This document shows, piece by piece, positions 1 to 12,355 of a DNA stretch of 64,000 bases; within the stretch, counting starts at the first letter, position 1, and each line of letters begins with the position of its first letter. The DNA is from Picochlorum sp. 'celeri' (taxonomy: Eukaryota; Chlorophyta; Trebouxiophyceae). The notes under the pieces are model-generated. The model had not been told where the DNA came from, searched no databases, and saw only the letters and a program-made list of their open reading frames with translations. The stretch is from the NCBI GenBank assembly GCA_010909725.1, contig JAACMV010000007.1, positions 930,001 to 994,000 on the forward strand, given 5' to 3'. The translations under genes were made by a program, and so were the position numbers.

Positions 1-138
1 ATCGAATGATGTTCTGATTTCAGCCTTTTGTATGTCATTAAATTGGTCATAAAACCTCTCATATATCACATATCCATCCAGGGTTGACAAAAGAATGCAC
101 TGAATACGCCCACCGTATGACGATGTGGTAGTGGCCAT
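1..138 (-). CDS. partial 5' end of a longin-like small protein
   Basis: This is an open frame of 46 codons that starts at an ATG at 138 and runs off the left edge of the window. The peptide reads as a short polar lead, then a beta-strand run (RIQCILLSTLDGYVIYERFY), then a polar helix start. A hydrophobic strand followed by a DGxVIYERFY turn is typical of the opening of longin/adaptor small-chain folds found in trafficking proteins. That assignment is inference from pattern only. I cannot say whether it is a coat subunit, a TRAPP-type protein or something else. No intron is visible in the part present. Confidence 0.45.
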   Translation of the reverse strand, partial: MATTTSSYGGRIQCILLSTLDGYVIYERFYDQFNDIQKAEIRTSFD

Positions 139-631
139 GGTTGTTTAAAACAGAGTTTTTCAATGGTCACGCGCTTGTTCCAAGGGGGCGTATTTCATGA
201 TCAATATAAACATCTATTTATGTATGAGAGTGTATCGTGAGGAAGGGAGGCTCGTAGGAACTCATCGATTCATTGCAATATCCAGCAGAGCTGATGTCCA
301 TTCCAAATGGGCTGAATTGAATATTCAATGAATGGAGACCTATTGGATGCTCGTTCTTCTTTGTCATCGTTTCTTCAGATTTCAGGAGACATTGCTTGGT
401 GCTTTGAATATTCAGTATAGTATGGCGAGCCTGTACATCGGCTAGGGATGATGTAATCAAGAGGAGAGAAACAAGTTTGTTTCACCAAGGAGATTGCATC
501 GGTGAAACAAACACATGAGGCAGGTACATTACTATTATTATTATGCAGGTGGTGATCCTTCTGACCACGATTACTAATTTCTTTTCTCTTGTCATATTCA
601 TTTGATTGCTGTCAGTACTGTTCATATCAAC
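139..631. other. intergenic gap, divergent promoter region
   Basis: About 490 bases separate two divergent starts (138 minus, 632 plus). A minus-strand frame at 218-460 has no recognisable domain and does not splice plausibly into the partial gene, so I do not call it. A run of short TTA repeats lies near 531-545. I see nothing else. Confidence 0.5.
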
Positions 632-1330
632 ATGAAATCATCATCAAGTGTCATCTTTGCCTGCTGTGTTCTGCTCCTGGCCTCAGCCCCAGTTGCATCA
701 TCTGCCAGGATCTGGAATGATAATACCAACGATGTGGTTAATATTACGTTGAATGGGATCAACATCTTTGGTTTGAAGAACTTTGGAGAGATTTTCTATT
801 ACGAAGATCAGAAATTGGTTGGATATGAAGGACAGGTCAACAGCTTTGACCTAGGTGCCAAGTCTCTTGACACTCTGAAAGACGCGTTTGTGGACAAATT
901 CAGAGGACCCCCAGGGACCAACACAACACTCAAGGTAGAGAATGGTATCGTCGCTCAATCATTTACGAATGAAGCGACTGGGTTAGTCTTTGTGTTCAAT
1001 GGAACGTCCCCGGACAGCAATCCAGTCAGCTCAACACCTTGTGCCGATCCACAATCGAGAGGATTTTCTGACAAATTCGCGGGACCAATAGGCCCAATTA
1101 CAGATATAGATATCATAAGTGGTACAGATCTTGTTAATACCAGCAATGCAGACCTTGCCTGCTTTTATAGGGCAGACAGTCAAGCAAATGATGCAAGATC
1201 ATTCTTTACAGGACCTCAAGGACCTGATGCTGTTCTGAATTCCTTCAACACGACCACGATTGTCAACTTTACCAACTATGGAAGGGTCTTCATCTACAAT
1301 GATAAGCTTCCTGTCAAATTCTTGTGGTAA
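632..1330 (+). CDS. secreted protein of unknown family with internal repeats
   Basis: The gene encodes 232 aa. I chose the ATG at 632 because it gives a classical signal peptide (hydrophobic core at about residues 6-20, cleavage near ASSA). The upstream in-frame start is a TTG. The mature part is rich in Asn-X-Ser/Thr sites, suggesting glycosylation. A motif of the form F-x(0-2)-F-x-GP-x-GP/T recurs three times, at about residues 88-95, 145-152 and 190-197. Each copy is followed by a strand-rich stretch, and two copies end in a FVFN or FIYND strand. This suggests a repeated beta unit. I do not recognise the family, and no catalytic motif is visible. Export or surface display is an inference. 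Confidence 0.7.
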   Translation: MKSSSSVIFACCVLLLASAPVASSARIWNDNTNDVVNITLNGINIFGLKNFGEIFYYEDQKLVGYEGQVNSFDLGAKSLDTLKDAFVDKFRGPPGTNTTLKVENGIVAQSFTNEATGLVFVFNGTSPDSNPVSSTPCADPQSRGFSDKFAGPIGPITDIDIISGTDLVNTSNADLACFYRADSQANDARSFFTGPQGPDAVLNSFNTTTIVNFTNYGRVFIYNDKLPVKFLW

Positions 1331-1403
1331 CAGTCGATTGTATGTCTGATGTGAACTCTAGTGTAAATAACACACAATCTCACTTGCTAGATTTGAAACA
1401 ATA

Positions 1404-2571
1404 ATGAACACATTTTTCATGAAAAACATTGTCACGCGATCGATCAGCCGCCAGAGAAATATATTCAAATTCAATCGAGAACAATCGTTCAAGCATTCGA
1501 GTATCCACACGTGTCAACAGTCCACAGCGAAAAGAAGCATGTCATCTGCAGTACCTGGAACCCTCAAAGAAGGACTGAATGTCGCAAAGGATGGATGGTT
1601 CACAGAGTTGAGTACAATGTGGCCTGGTCAAGGCATGTCATTCAAAGTAAATGAGGTTGTCCACACAGCCCGGAGTGATTTTCAGGTGTGTTTGCATGTG
1701 TGCATGGCGGCACCTGTGTCTTGACGGGGGTATGGGTGCGATGACCTTGTATGTGTTTTTATTATTGCAGGATGTTGCGATTGTGAAGACAGATGCGTTT
1801 GGAACCGTGCTTATTTTGGACGGGGTTATTCAGTGCACAGATAGGGACGAATTCTCCTATCAGGAGATGATTACGCACTTGCCAGTGTGTGCGCTGCGCA
1901 GAGAGCCAAAGAAGGCCTTGGTCGTTGGAGGAGGTGATGGAGGAGTATTGAGAGAGTTGAGTAGATATACCAGTTTAGAGGAGATTCACATTGCTGAGAT
2001 TGATGGCATGGTGATTGATGTTTCCAAAAAGTATTTCCCAGGCATGGCTGTAGGGTTTTCTGATCCAAGAGTGTCTGTGCATGTATGCGATGGTATCAAG
2101 TTTGTACAAGAAGCTGCAGAGGGAACCTATGACGTTATTGTTGTTGATTCATCTGATCCTGTTGGACCAGCTGAGGTGTTGTTCCAGGAGCCTTTCTTCC
2201 AGTATATGCACAAGGCACTCAAGCCTGGAGGCATCGTGTGCACACAGGCTGAGAGTCAATGGTATCATTTGGAAATTATTAAATCTCTGGCGGCCATGTG
2301 CAAGAAAGTGTTTGTAGGAGGGACGGTGCAGTATGGATATACAACAATCCCAACATATCCATCTGGACAGATTGGCTTTATGGTATGCACAAAAGCAGAT
2401 ACGGATGGAGAGGCCAATGACCCACGTGTAGCAAAGAGAGAGCCACCAGCCCCTGCAGATGGATCGGGACTGACGCCATTGAAATATTACAATCCAGATC
2501 TGCACAAGGCTGCCTTCATTTTGCCAACATTTGCTCGGGAAGCTCTCAAAGACTCCTTGTCATTTTCATAA
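1404..2571 (+). CDS. SPDS: spermidine synthase
   Basis: The enzyme transfers an aminopropyl group from decarboxylated S-adenosylmethionine to putrescine, giving spermidine. Two exons (1404-1685 and 1771-2571) join in phase 0 across an 85-base GT-AG intron, giving 360 aa. The family signature is clear: DGVIQCTDRDEFSYQEM at about residues 111-127, the AdoMet-binding GGGDGG at 147-152, and the catalytic VVDSSDPVGPAE loop. The C-terminal half carries the expected ALKPGGI and YTTIPTYPSGQIGFM segments. The first 45 residues are basic and Ser-rich, ahead of an internal Met (MSSAVPGTLKEG) that would give a normal cytosolic start. So the protein may be organellar, or the true start may be internal. 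Confidence 0.95.
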
Positions 2572-2698
2572 ACTTGATTGTGATGTTTTTTACAAAATCT
2601 GATAATGTCAAGAGCAAAAATCTCGTGTAAAAACATACAGATTCCCATGATGAATGACACTATCATTTGGTGTGAAAAAAAGGGGTTCAGTCTTCTCT

Positions 2699-4207
2699 CT
2701 AGTGCTTCTTTGGCTTGTACTTCTTCACCATTTCAGTGTACAAGTATGTACCTGCAAGCGCAATACCTGTTCCAATCTTTGTCTGTGTGGTCAATGTATT
2801 TCCAAAGAACAATACAGATGTGGCGATAATGACCACTCTCTTCACCACATTGCAGACTCCATGAGACACTGGGGTGACACGGCCTAATGTATTGAAAGCA
2901 AACTGATTGTACAAGTGATACAAGAGTCCAACAGAGACCAATGGCATTGCGAATTCGACAGCTCCCTTCTCGGCGACTTGCTGCTTGATTGCCTCAAACA
3001 CGGACGACTCACACAACAAGACACCTGGAATGCAGATGAAGCAAGAGATCAATGTGGTCCAGGCATAGATGGCTGTGGATCCGAGGTCTTTGATATCAGT
3101 CATTGCTTTCTTAGACCACACTGCTCTGAAGCCAAACGTCAGGTTGGACATCATAGCAGACAAGAACCCAAACCAGTTGAATGACAACTCGGCCGCAGAA
3201 GCCAGGGCAACTCCCACCATGATTGGTACCAAAGCCGCAGCGACTGGCAATGGAGTGGCCTCACCCAAGATGAGCTTGGAGAGGACAACATTGAATGCTG
3301 GCTCCATAGTCTTCACAGTGTGTGTGAGAGAAATAGCAACTGCTGCAAAAGACAGGTTGGCAGCCACATGCCCAATAGCGTGCATTGCAGCTGGTGGGAA
3401 AATAGCTTTGAACTCAGATTTTGTAATTGGTCTTCCAAAAGAAGCCTGCTTGGCTCCAAAAGCATACATAGCCGTGCAGTAGAGAGCACCAACGACAACA
3501 TGGATGGTGGACACAAACCATGGATATGGGAAATAGTTGAAAATGACCTTGTTCTGAAGATTGAAAGCAACATTCAGTCCATACCAGAGGGCAATGTATC
3601 CCAATGTCACCACCCCTGGAGCATTCTTTGGACCAACGACTTTGGAAACAACTCTGCATTGCACAATAGAAAACGTATCAGACAAACGTCTACAAGCACT
3701 ACCCCGTCGTAGGGTCAAAATCTCCCATGGACCGACATCTCCCCATACCCAACGCATAACCCTTCATTTGTTATAACAATACCATCAAAGCAGCAAGGAA
3801 CGCATTGCGTGATCAAAAACGTACTTTTCCACTGGATCCAGACTCTGTTGCGCATACGAATCAGCAGCAGCAGCACAGATGTTCAATTCACCCCGCGATT
3901 GCTTTGATTTCAAGGTCACATGTGGAACCAAAGTTTTCTGTGCCCTCGCAAAGGACAATCGCTGAGCCGAGCGAACGACCCCCTGCACACAAAAGTTGAT
4001 GCCCTGAAACACTGTCGTGACACGCCATGGCTATATCGCCGCAGCACCGATGCAAGAATATGAACCAAAATACTCTTATATAGATATTTAATGCGTGTTC
4101 AATCACATCGACCGATGTAACATGGAAAGAAAACGATATCGTACCTGAGGGCCCCTTGCTGCCAAAGGTCTCGTCGTAGTATTTGCAATAGTGACTGTCT
4201 GCATCAT
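2699..4207 (-). CDS. TPT: plastid triose-phosphate/phosphate translocator family protein
   Basis: This is a plastid inner-envelope antiporter that exchanges triose phosphates or related phosphorylated C3 compounds for phosphate. I join three exons: 4207-4145, 4003-3825 and 3653-2699, giving 398 aa. The first exon is a short Thr/Ala-rich transit peptide start (MMQTVTIANTTTRPLAARGP). The phases agree at both joins, and both donors are GTACG. The body has about eight to ten membrane helices with family landmarks: LWYGLNVAFNLQNKV, a KTMEPAFN segment, AELSFNWFGFLSAM, SKKAMTD and HGVCNVVKRVVI with the conserved Lys-Arg pair. These fit the TPT/PPT branch. Substrate specificity cannot be read by eye. 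The first exon rests on phase and consensus, not on homology. Confidence 0.9.
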
Positions 4208-4605
4208 GATCAGTTTCTTACTCGTCTTAAAATTGCAATAGATTAAATTTTAGGAGAGAAGAATAAGAAAATTGTGGCAATGTGCGTGGCATTTTTGATC
4301 CTTGTAGAAAAATTATCCCCATGGTGAGGGCGCCTTCCTGATGCAGCGATGCTGGTATCAGCAAGATGCTACAGCCGGTCCTCGTCTTCAATGCTCCTGC
4401 ATCCACAGCTGAAGTGAATTGCAACTGCTTTTTTTAGGCGATGCATCGCTTCATATATAGTATAGTACTAAGAACTGTTCATGGTGATGTGTATGACGTG
4501 CCATCCATCACGCCTCAAAAAAGAATAATGGATGTATTATGATTACAATGTCTGCCCCACAACAGAAGTGTTCAAGGACAACACAAAATGCGATACGATG
4601 AATAA
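4208..4605. other. intergenic gap
   Basis: About 400 bases lie between the 5' end of the translocator gene and the 3' end of the LysA gene, both on the minus strand. I see only AT-rich sequence and one short chance frame (4227-4424, minus). It presumably holds the translocator promoter. Confidence 0.5.
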
Positions 4606-6888
<2,283 letters not shown>

Positions 6889-7437
6889 TCAATTATTTTT
6901 GCTGTCTCTCCCCCAATCATCAGTCAATAAGACGGTGTGAACCTGAAGCAGCAAACCTGTCATGCCATCCTTTCCTTCATGGGGTGATACTGTGCCCCAG
7001 GCACCATTATATTTCCCAGATCCACCATTGATGAAACCAGAATTGGGAGTATATGGACTAGCATCAATATTGGCCAATAGCTCAAATCCGTCAAACTTGA
7101 AGACGAAATTGCTCGTGTGAGAAAGAAACAATTCCTGCTTGCCTCGTTTCTCTGCCTTCACAGCCAAGCCTTCAGCAATGCCGAGACGATTCATGCCAGC
7201 GTCAAAGACTTCATACAAGACAAAACCGACTTCTGATTTTCTGGATTCACTCCTCTCCAACTCCTCAAGATGCGCCTTGCTGAAGTCGGCCATTTGGAGA
7301 TACACCTCAAAGTTCGTCTGGGTCGCAGCGGCGACATTCTTGAACTTGAATGACACAGCGCCTGGATCAAGTGCGAAACAATTCCGAACAGAAATTAATG
7401 CGAAAAAAACGAGGCATTTCAGTGTAAAATTCCCCAT
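6889..7437 (-). CDS. secreted dirigent/allene-oxide-cyclase-like barrel protein
   Basis: The gene encodes 182 aa from the ATG at 7437. The frame opens further upstream only with a TTG. Residues 3-22 form a signal peptide (LKCLVFFALISV, cleavage after FA). The mature chain has alternating hydrophobic strands. It also has a VGFVLYEVFDAG segment, a NFVFKFDGFELL segment, and near the end GFINGGSGKYNGAWGTVSP. The last resembles the GGTGKY/F-x-GARG turn of dirigent proteins and allene oxide cyclases, which share an eight-stranded barrel. That fold call is my inference from pattern. No catalytic residues can be assigned. A secreted, ligand-binding or stereo-guiding role is possible but unproven. Confidence 0.6.
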   Translation of the reverse strand: MGNFTLKCLVFFALISVRNCFALDPGAVSFKFKNVAAATQTNFEVYLQMADFSKAHLEELERSESRKSEVGFVLYEVFDAGMNRLGIAEGLAVKAEKRGKQELFLSHTSNFVFKFDGFELLANIDASPYTPNSGFINGGSGKYNGAWGTVSPHEGKDGMTGLLLQVHTVLLTDDWGRDSKNN

Positions 7438-8211
7438 GCTTTTGTTTTTCGTTTCGGCAGGCAACTCGTAAATAATATCAGTCAGAGACGGCAGAAGTGC
7501 AAGTGCGACCCTTGTCAGAAATTCTCTTCAGAGAAATTGGGTTTAAGCTTTTCGACCGGAAAAATACAAGAAAATTTTCTGGAATTTTTGTTCATGCAAG
7601 TATGAGGAAATTATTGACTTGGTGCTACAATCCCCTGGGGGGGGGATCCAACACCGAGTCCGGGGACAAGCAGAGCAGTGTGGAATTCGGCACTGTGAAT
7701 TGTGTATTCTCGGCCTCTGACACCCTAATGCCATGGCTTGTGGGACAATGAGATGTCGAGAATGCCGCGGTATGTCTCCATGCTTTGCGGTGCATGTGCA
7801 TGGACTACGTTGGCCCCGTGCATGCTGATGACCACCCCTTATCTGCACCACGAATAGGAAAAACAGGATACGCTAGGGTTCTTGTGGATACAGCATCTTC
7901 GACACCAGAGTTGCAATTTATTTTTTTTGAATTATTTGGTTTCAAGCTGGTACAGGGTTTGGTGCCTCTCCGGCAACTGTATCTTGAACGTGCCCTTGGA
8001 AAACTACTACCAATACAGGAGGCACTGATACTTGAATATCTGTCACCTTTGAGAAGGAAAAGATTGAATATTTGAAATTATTTTTGCGGTTTTGGGATAC
8101 GCCGAGCGTGTCAGACAGAATCGTACGATTTATGCAGCGTTCGTTCACTTTGCAATAGTTGAGAACTGAGAGAACAGCGTGCTTCCATCATTCTATTGTA
8201 CTGATCAAAGC
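7438..8211. other. gap holding a retroelement scrap, otherwise empty
   Basis: About 770 bases lie between a minus-strand and a plus-strand secreted-protein gene. It contains a probable integrase fragment (listed separately at 7780-7930), a run of nine G at about 7638-7646 and AT-rich flanks. Other frames here have no recognisable content. Confidence 0.45.
7780..7930 (+). mobile_element. possible decayed Copia-type integrase fragment
   Basis: On the plus strand a short frame reads MDYVGPVH followed, after a gap, by GKTGYARVLVDTASST. In Copia-type polyproteins the integrase core opens with a similar H-x-D-Y/F-VGP strand, a GxRYxxVxVD strand and a Ser/Thr after the catalytic Asp. Both candidate aspartates and their spacing are plausible. 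The frame soon drifts into AT-rich sequence and no reverse transcriptase, protease or LTR is visible. At most this is a scrap of an old insertion. The similarity is from memory and short, so chance remains possible. Confidence 0.35.
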
Positions 8212-9450
8212 ATGCTTCTCAAGCAATACAGATTATTCTTGCTTCTTCTTGGGATGTCGGCGATGGCTTTTTCGTCCGCTGTCGATCCCACAGCACCGAG
8301 GTCTGTGCAGGTTAAACAGGTTGTTGCCTCAAGCAGCACAACTGTATCGGCGACCATTTCCTGGTCAGTGGCAAAATCGCCTTCCACAGACATGACGTGG
8401 GCATTGAATTGTGTGCGAGAGGACGAAGAAAGGGGTGCATCGCGTTGTAATGCTCCTGGCGTGCTTCTGGATGGCTTGATGCCAAGCACACGGCAAGCTA
8501 CAATTGGGGATTTGGAGAAAAATACGAAATATCAATGTTGGGTACAGGCAAGGAGCTCAGACAGTGTTGTATGCTCCAAAGAGAGCGTCGAGATTGGGTA
8601 TTTTTACTATGCTGAAAATGGCATCACGATGTTGTGCCCAGAGGCAAAGGTGGGTGATTGGCAGGTGATGGATTCAGCCATGTGGATCAAGCTGGATAGA
8701 CCATGGCTAAACGCCCTTGTTACTGGTGGAGAGAAGGTATGGGAGTCATTCAGCACGACATGTATTTCTGGTGTGAATGATACTTCTTTATTGTTCCGGA
8801 ATGTCAATTTCAATGGTGACATACAAAGTTGGGACACAAGTTCAGTCGTCATGATGCAAGACATGTTTGAGTTCAATGAAGCCTTCAATCAGGACATCAG
8901 CGCATGGGATACCAGTGCTGCCCAAAAGATGAACGGCATGTTTCGCGGTGCTGTATCATTTAATCAGGACCTGTCCTCATGGAATGTCGCTGCTGTGCAA
9001 GATTTTGGAGCAATGTTCCTTGATGCTCCTGCATTCAATGGAAATATCACCACGTGGAATACAGAGTCTGCTGAAACGATGCGATCCATGTTTTTGCGTG
9101 CGACCTCGTTCAACCAAGATATATCCTCTTGGAATGTGCAGTCAGTGAAAGACTTCCACACCATGTTTGATAGAGCAGATTCCTTTGATCAGCCAATAGG
9201 TTCTTGGGACACGAGTGGAGCCACTTCCATGCAGGGCATGTTTAACAACGCCATGAAATTCAATCAGGACATTAGTGGCTGGAACACTAGCTCTGTCACC
9301 ACCATGAAGAATATGTTTATCAAGGCTCAATCCTTCAATCAGGATCTGTCCGCATGGAATGTCGCCAGTGTGACAGATTGTGCTGGGTTCTCAAGAGACG
9401 CTACCAACTGGACACTTCCCAAGCCTTCATTCGTACAATGCACAGTATAA
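8212..9450 (+). CDS. secreted BspA-type (DUF285) repeat protein with FN3-like domain
   Basis: The gene encodes 412 aa. The ATG at 8212 gives a clean signal peptide (LLKQYRLFLLLLGMSAMAFSSA). The earlier in-frame start is a GTG. Residues about 25-135 look like one fibronectin-III-type beta domain (SVQVKQV, ATISWSV, LEKNTKYQCWVQARSSD). From about residue 200 there are eight tandem copies of a roughly 24-residue unit of the form MF-x(2)-A-x(2)-FNQDIS-x-W-(D/N)TS-x-V, the BspA/DUF285 leucine-poor repeat known from bacteria and many protists. It ends with a short Pro- and Cys-containing cap and no membrane anchor. A surface or matrix binding role is inference. A five-repeat relative lies at 51.3-52.1 kb. 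Confidence 0.88.
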   Translation: MLLKQYRLFLLLLGMSAMAFSSAVDPTAPRSVQVKQVVASSSTTVSATISWSVAKSPSTDMTWALNCVREDEERGASRCNAPGVLLDGLMPSTRQATIGDLEKNTKYQCWVQARSSDSVVCSKESVEIGYFYYAENGITMLCPEAKVGDWQVMDSAMWIKLDRPWLNALVTGGEKVWESFSTTCISGVNDTSLLFRNVNFNGDIQSWDTSSVVMMQDMFEFNEAFNQDISAWDTSAAQKMNGMFRGAVSFNQDLSSWNVAAVQDFGAMFLDAPAFNGNITTWNTESAETMRSMFLRATSFNQDISSWNVQSVKDFHTMFDRADSFDQPIGSWDTSGATSMQGMFNNAMKFNQDISGWNTSSVTTMKNMFIKAQSFNQDLSAWNVASVTDCAGFSRDATNWTLPKPSFVQCTV

Positions 9451-9656
9451 TCATCCATCTGAATCATCTTTTTGCGTGTAACTAACTGCGTCGTCTTTCG
9501 ACATAATGATGAGCAGTCTTTGCTCATTGTCCTCTGCATTGTGGAAGGCAAACACGAGGCAAGGATACCCTGTCAACCGCATCCAACTGGACTGCCACTG
9601 CAGTGATGGCACACATTCAAATTTTTTGAACCGAGAGCACAGTCTATTTATTCAAA

Positions 9657-12197
9657 ATGGACTTTTCTATGACCTCTAAACAAAACTTAATGGGCTTTCA
9701 CGACGAATCAATTGCACGTGATGCCCGATGGCTTCATAGATTGTGTTTTTCACGTGCTCTCGTGAAGAAGAATGCTCCATGGCACGGGAACCCTCTGCGT
9801 TTAAATCTTAATACGGTAGCATCGAGCAGAAAGGCAATAATAAATCATAGTCTGACAAGCAACGGTAGATCTCATCAGGTTGTGAGACCCACGGACTTGC
9901 ACACAAGCAAACCACCTTTGAGTCTTCGAAGACTTGACTGTCGGGTCCATGGGAGCCATTCGCATCACCATTCCCACGATCATGACCACTCATGCTGCTC
10001 TAGCAGCTTAGACTATACTAGTGATGAAGACGGCGCCGAGGCTACGTCCGATGACGTGACAGATTTGACCAGATTTCTCAAGAAGGCATTCCGCTGGACA
10101 GGATTGCAGCAGCTGGGGTGGTATTTAGAGCAAAGTACGTTTAGCAGTTTCATGAAGATTGCATGCTTTGTTGCAGCAGCACTTTTTCACTGGTATGCTT
10201 CTCACAATACGAAAATCTTGGGGGATGTGGCTGTGGAGAATGCCAAGGTAATGTTGGCGAACAAAGTATCAATGGCATGCACTGCCATGGTATACATCTT
10301 TGCTGGATTGCCAGCATTGTTATCGCTTGTCCTAGATGTGGCATCACTCAAAATAGATACTCACGTTTTAATGAATTTAGCAGTCATCGGGACTCTTGTG
10401 GCGGGGCTACCATTGGAAGGGGCACTGTTGTTGGTCCTCTTCCAAACATCTCACGCAGTAGAGCACATGCTCACTGACAAGGCCAGGGGGAGTTTAAAGG
10501 CTTTGTTCGAATCTGTGCCTGATCATGCAGATCTTATACGCTTGAACAGTAACGGAGATCCCGATATGTCTTCCCTTCGTCATGTTCGGGCACGTGATGT
10601 GGCAGTGGGTGAGGTGTTGTTGGTGAAACCAGGTTGTCAAGTTCCATTAGATGGGACTATTGTGCATGGCCAAGCTCTGGTCAGTGCAGAGCACATAACA
10701 GGAGAATCGGTCCCTACTCTAAAACGCCAAGGAGATGTTCTTCCTGCAGGCTCTCTCTGCCATGATGGTGCACTCTGCGTACAGACGACGAGGACATCAG
10801 AGGACTCGACACCTGCGAGAATTGCACAGTTGGCACGTGATGCCCAAGCAAAAAGGCCCAAACTTCGCACGTTCCTGGATGTTTTCGGAGGATTATATAG
10901 TAAAATTGTTATAGCCGGATCATTGTTATCCTTTGTTGTCATGGTCGCACTAGGAGTGCCAATAGTTGGAATGGGAACAAGCAAAGGGGCCCTGTACAGA
11001 GCTATGGGCTTTCTGACTGTGGCATCTCCATGTGCGCTCGTTTTGGTGCCAATGGCGTACGTATCGGCTATCGCTACATTAGCTTCCCGTGGTATTCTCC
11101 TGAAAGGAGGTAGAGTTCTAGATGCAGTGCGATTCTGTCGCATTATTGCAATGGATAAAACTGGCACCCTGACAACTGGATCATTAAAAGTACAACATGT
11201 GCTGCCCATACCATGTGAGGCTGAGGATCAGGATGCCATAACCCTGCGCGATGTACGGTCCGTCGCCAAGTCATTATCTATACGTAGTTCTCATCCTGTA
11301 TCCAACGCTGTGATATCTGATGCGGCCTTGCATGGGCTAGCAGATGTTGATCTTGCTGTGTCAGAGTTCAACCTGGTTCCTGGTGGTGGGGTGACTGGCA
11401 ATGTCATTCTCGAGTCGGGCAAATCTTACAAAGCTATGTTCGGATCCTTGGAATTCACTTCAGGAGAAATCAATATGGACCTGGTGGAGAAAATCAAAGA
11501 GTTGATGTCGCAGATGGGAATAAAAAATGCCATCTTCAGTGTCCTGGTTTTAAAGGATGAGGCATCTGACACAGTACAGTCTGTCACCGCCTTTGTTTGC
11601 GAGGATTCTATCCGAGATGCCAGCCTCGACGCAGTCCAGTCTCTTCGTCATGGGACATGGGACGGAGCGCCCAAAAAATCCGAATGCAAAATCGTCATGG
11701 TGACTGGTGACAATGAAGCGAGTGCTTCCAAGATTGCAGACGCCCTTGGCATCTCCGAGGTATATTCTGGTCTGACGCCAGAAGAAAAGCTCAAGATTGT
11801 CAAAACATTGTCCAAGGAAGCAAACAACGGTGATTCGAAGAAGTCGTCAGTGATGATGATTGGAGATGGCCTGAATGATGCAGCAGCCCTGGCTGCTGCC
11901 AGAGTTGGGGTGGCTATTGCTTCTCCAACAACTGCAGCCGCATCACTTGCTTCGGACGTCGTCATCATGAATGACTCCTCCGGAGTATCTAGTATCCCTG
12001 TTCTATTACGAGTATCGCAGCTCACCCATCGAATCATAGTACAGAACGTATTGTTAGCTGCTGGTTCCATCTTGGTCTTGGCTCTTCCAACAGTACTGGG
12101 ATTCATTCCCTTGTGGCTTGCTGTCATGTTCCATGAGGGCTCCACTCTTCTGGTTGCACTAAACTCATTGCGAATTCTTCGCCTATCCCTTTCTTAG
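9657..12197 (+). CDS. HMA1: HMA1-like P1B-type metal-transporting ATPase, plastid
   Basis: This is a P-type ATPase of 846 aa without introns. The first 80 residues are basic and Ser-rich, like a transit peptide. A histidine-rich patch (GSHSHHHSHDHDHSCC, residues 99-114) replaces the usual CXXC metal-binding domains, which is a hallmark of plant HMA1. The intramembrane metal site is a plain SPC (about residue 456), also as in HMA1. The phosphorylation motif DKTGT lies at 500-504, the HP locus in SSHPVSNAV, and the hinge GDGLNDA at about 736. In plants HMA1 sits in the chloroplast envelope and moves Cu, Zn or Ca. Which ion is moved here cannot be read. Confidence 0.92.
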   Translation: MDFSMTSKQNLMGFHDESIARDARWLHRLCFSRALVKKNAPWHGNPLRLNLNTVASSRKAIINHSLTSNGRSHQVVRPTDLHTSKPPLSLRRLDCRVHGSHSHHHSHDHDHSCCSSSLDYTSDEDGAEATSDDVTDLTRFLKKAFRWTGLQQLGWYLEQSTFSSFMKIACFVAAALFHWYASHNTKILGDVAVENAKVMLANKVSMACTAMVYIFAGLPALLSLVLDVASLKIDTHVLMNLAVIGTLVAGLPLEGALLLVLFQTSHAVEHMLTDKARGSLKALFESVPDHADLIRLNSNGDPDMSSLRHVRARDVAVGEVLLVKPGCQVPLDGTIVHGQALVSAEHITGESVPTLKRQGDVLPAGSLCHDGALCVQTTRTSEDSTPARIAQLARDAQAKRPKLRTFLDVFGGLYSKIVIAGSLLSFVVMVALGVPIVGMGTSKGALYRAMGFLTVASPCALVLVPMAYVSAIATLASRGILLKGGRVLDAVRFCRIIAMDKTGTLTTGSLKVQHVLPIPCEAEDQDAITLRDVRSVAKSLSIRSSHPVSNAVISDAALHGLADVDLAVSEFNLVPGGGVTGNVILESGKSYKAMFGSLEFTSGEINMDLVEKIKELMSQMGIKNAIFSVLVLKDEASDTVQSVTAFVCEDSIRDASLDAVQSLRHGTWDGAPKKSECKIVMVTGDNEASASKIADALGISEVYSGLTPEEKLKIVKTLSKEANNGDSKKSSVMMIGDGLNDAAALAAARVGVAIASPTTAAASLASDVVIMNDSSGVSSIPVLLRVSQLTHRIIVQNVLLAAGSILVLALPTVLGFIPLWLAVMFHEGSTLLVALNSLRILRLSLS

Positions 12198-12355
12198 ATT
12201 TGTAGCTGTAAAGAGATCTTCTCGCTGTATTCGTTTGTATGTTCCTCCTACTTGAGTAGTGTGGGTCACAGCACCAGTGCATTGGCTTCCCACACTGGTT
12301 CCCACTCATCTGACTTGGCTGCGCTCAGTCGACAGAGCCATTAATTACTTCAAAT

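Noticed and set aside
218..460. Minus-strand frame of 80 codons near the left edge
   Set aside because: No domain or signal peptide, and it lies in the presumed promoter between two divergent genes.
2915..3712. Several plus-strand frames over the phosphate translocator
   Set aside because: They are shadows of the minus-strand coding sequence, with no independent motif.
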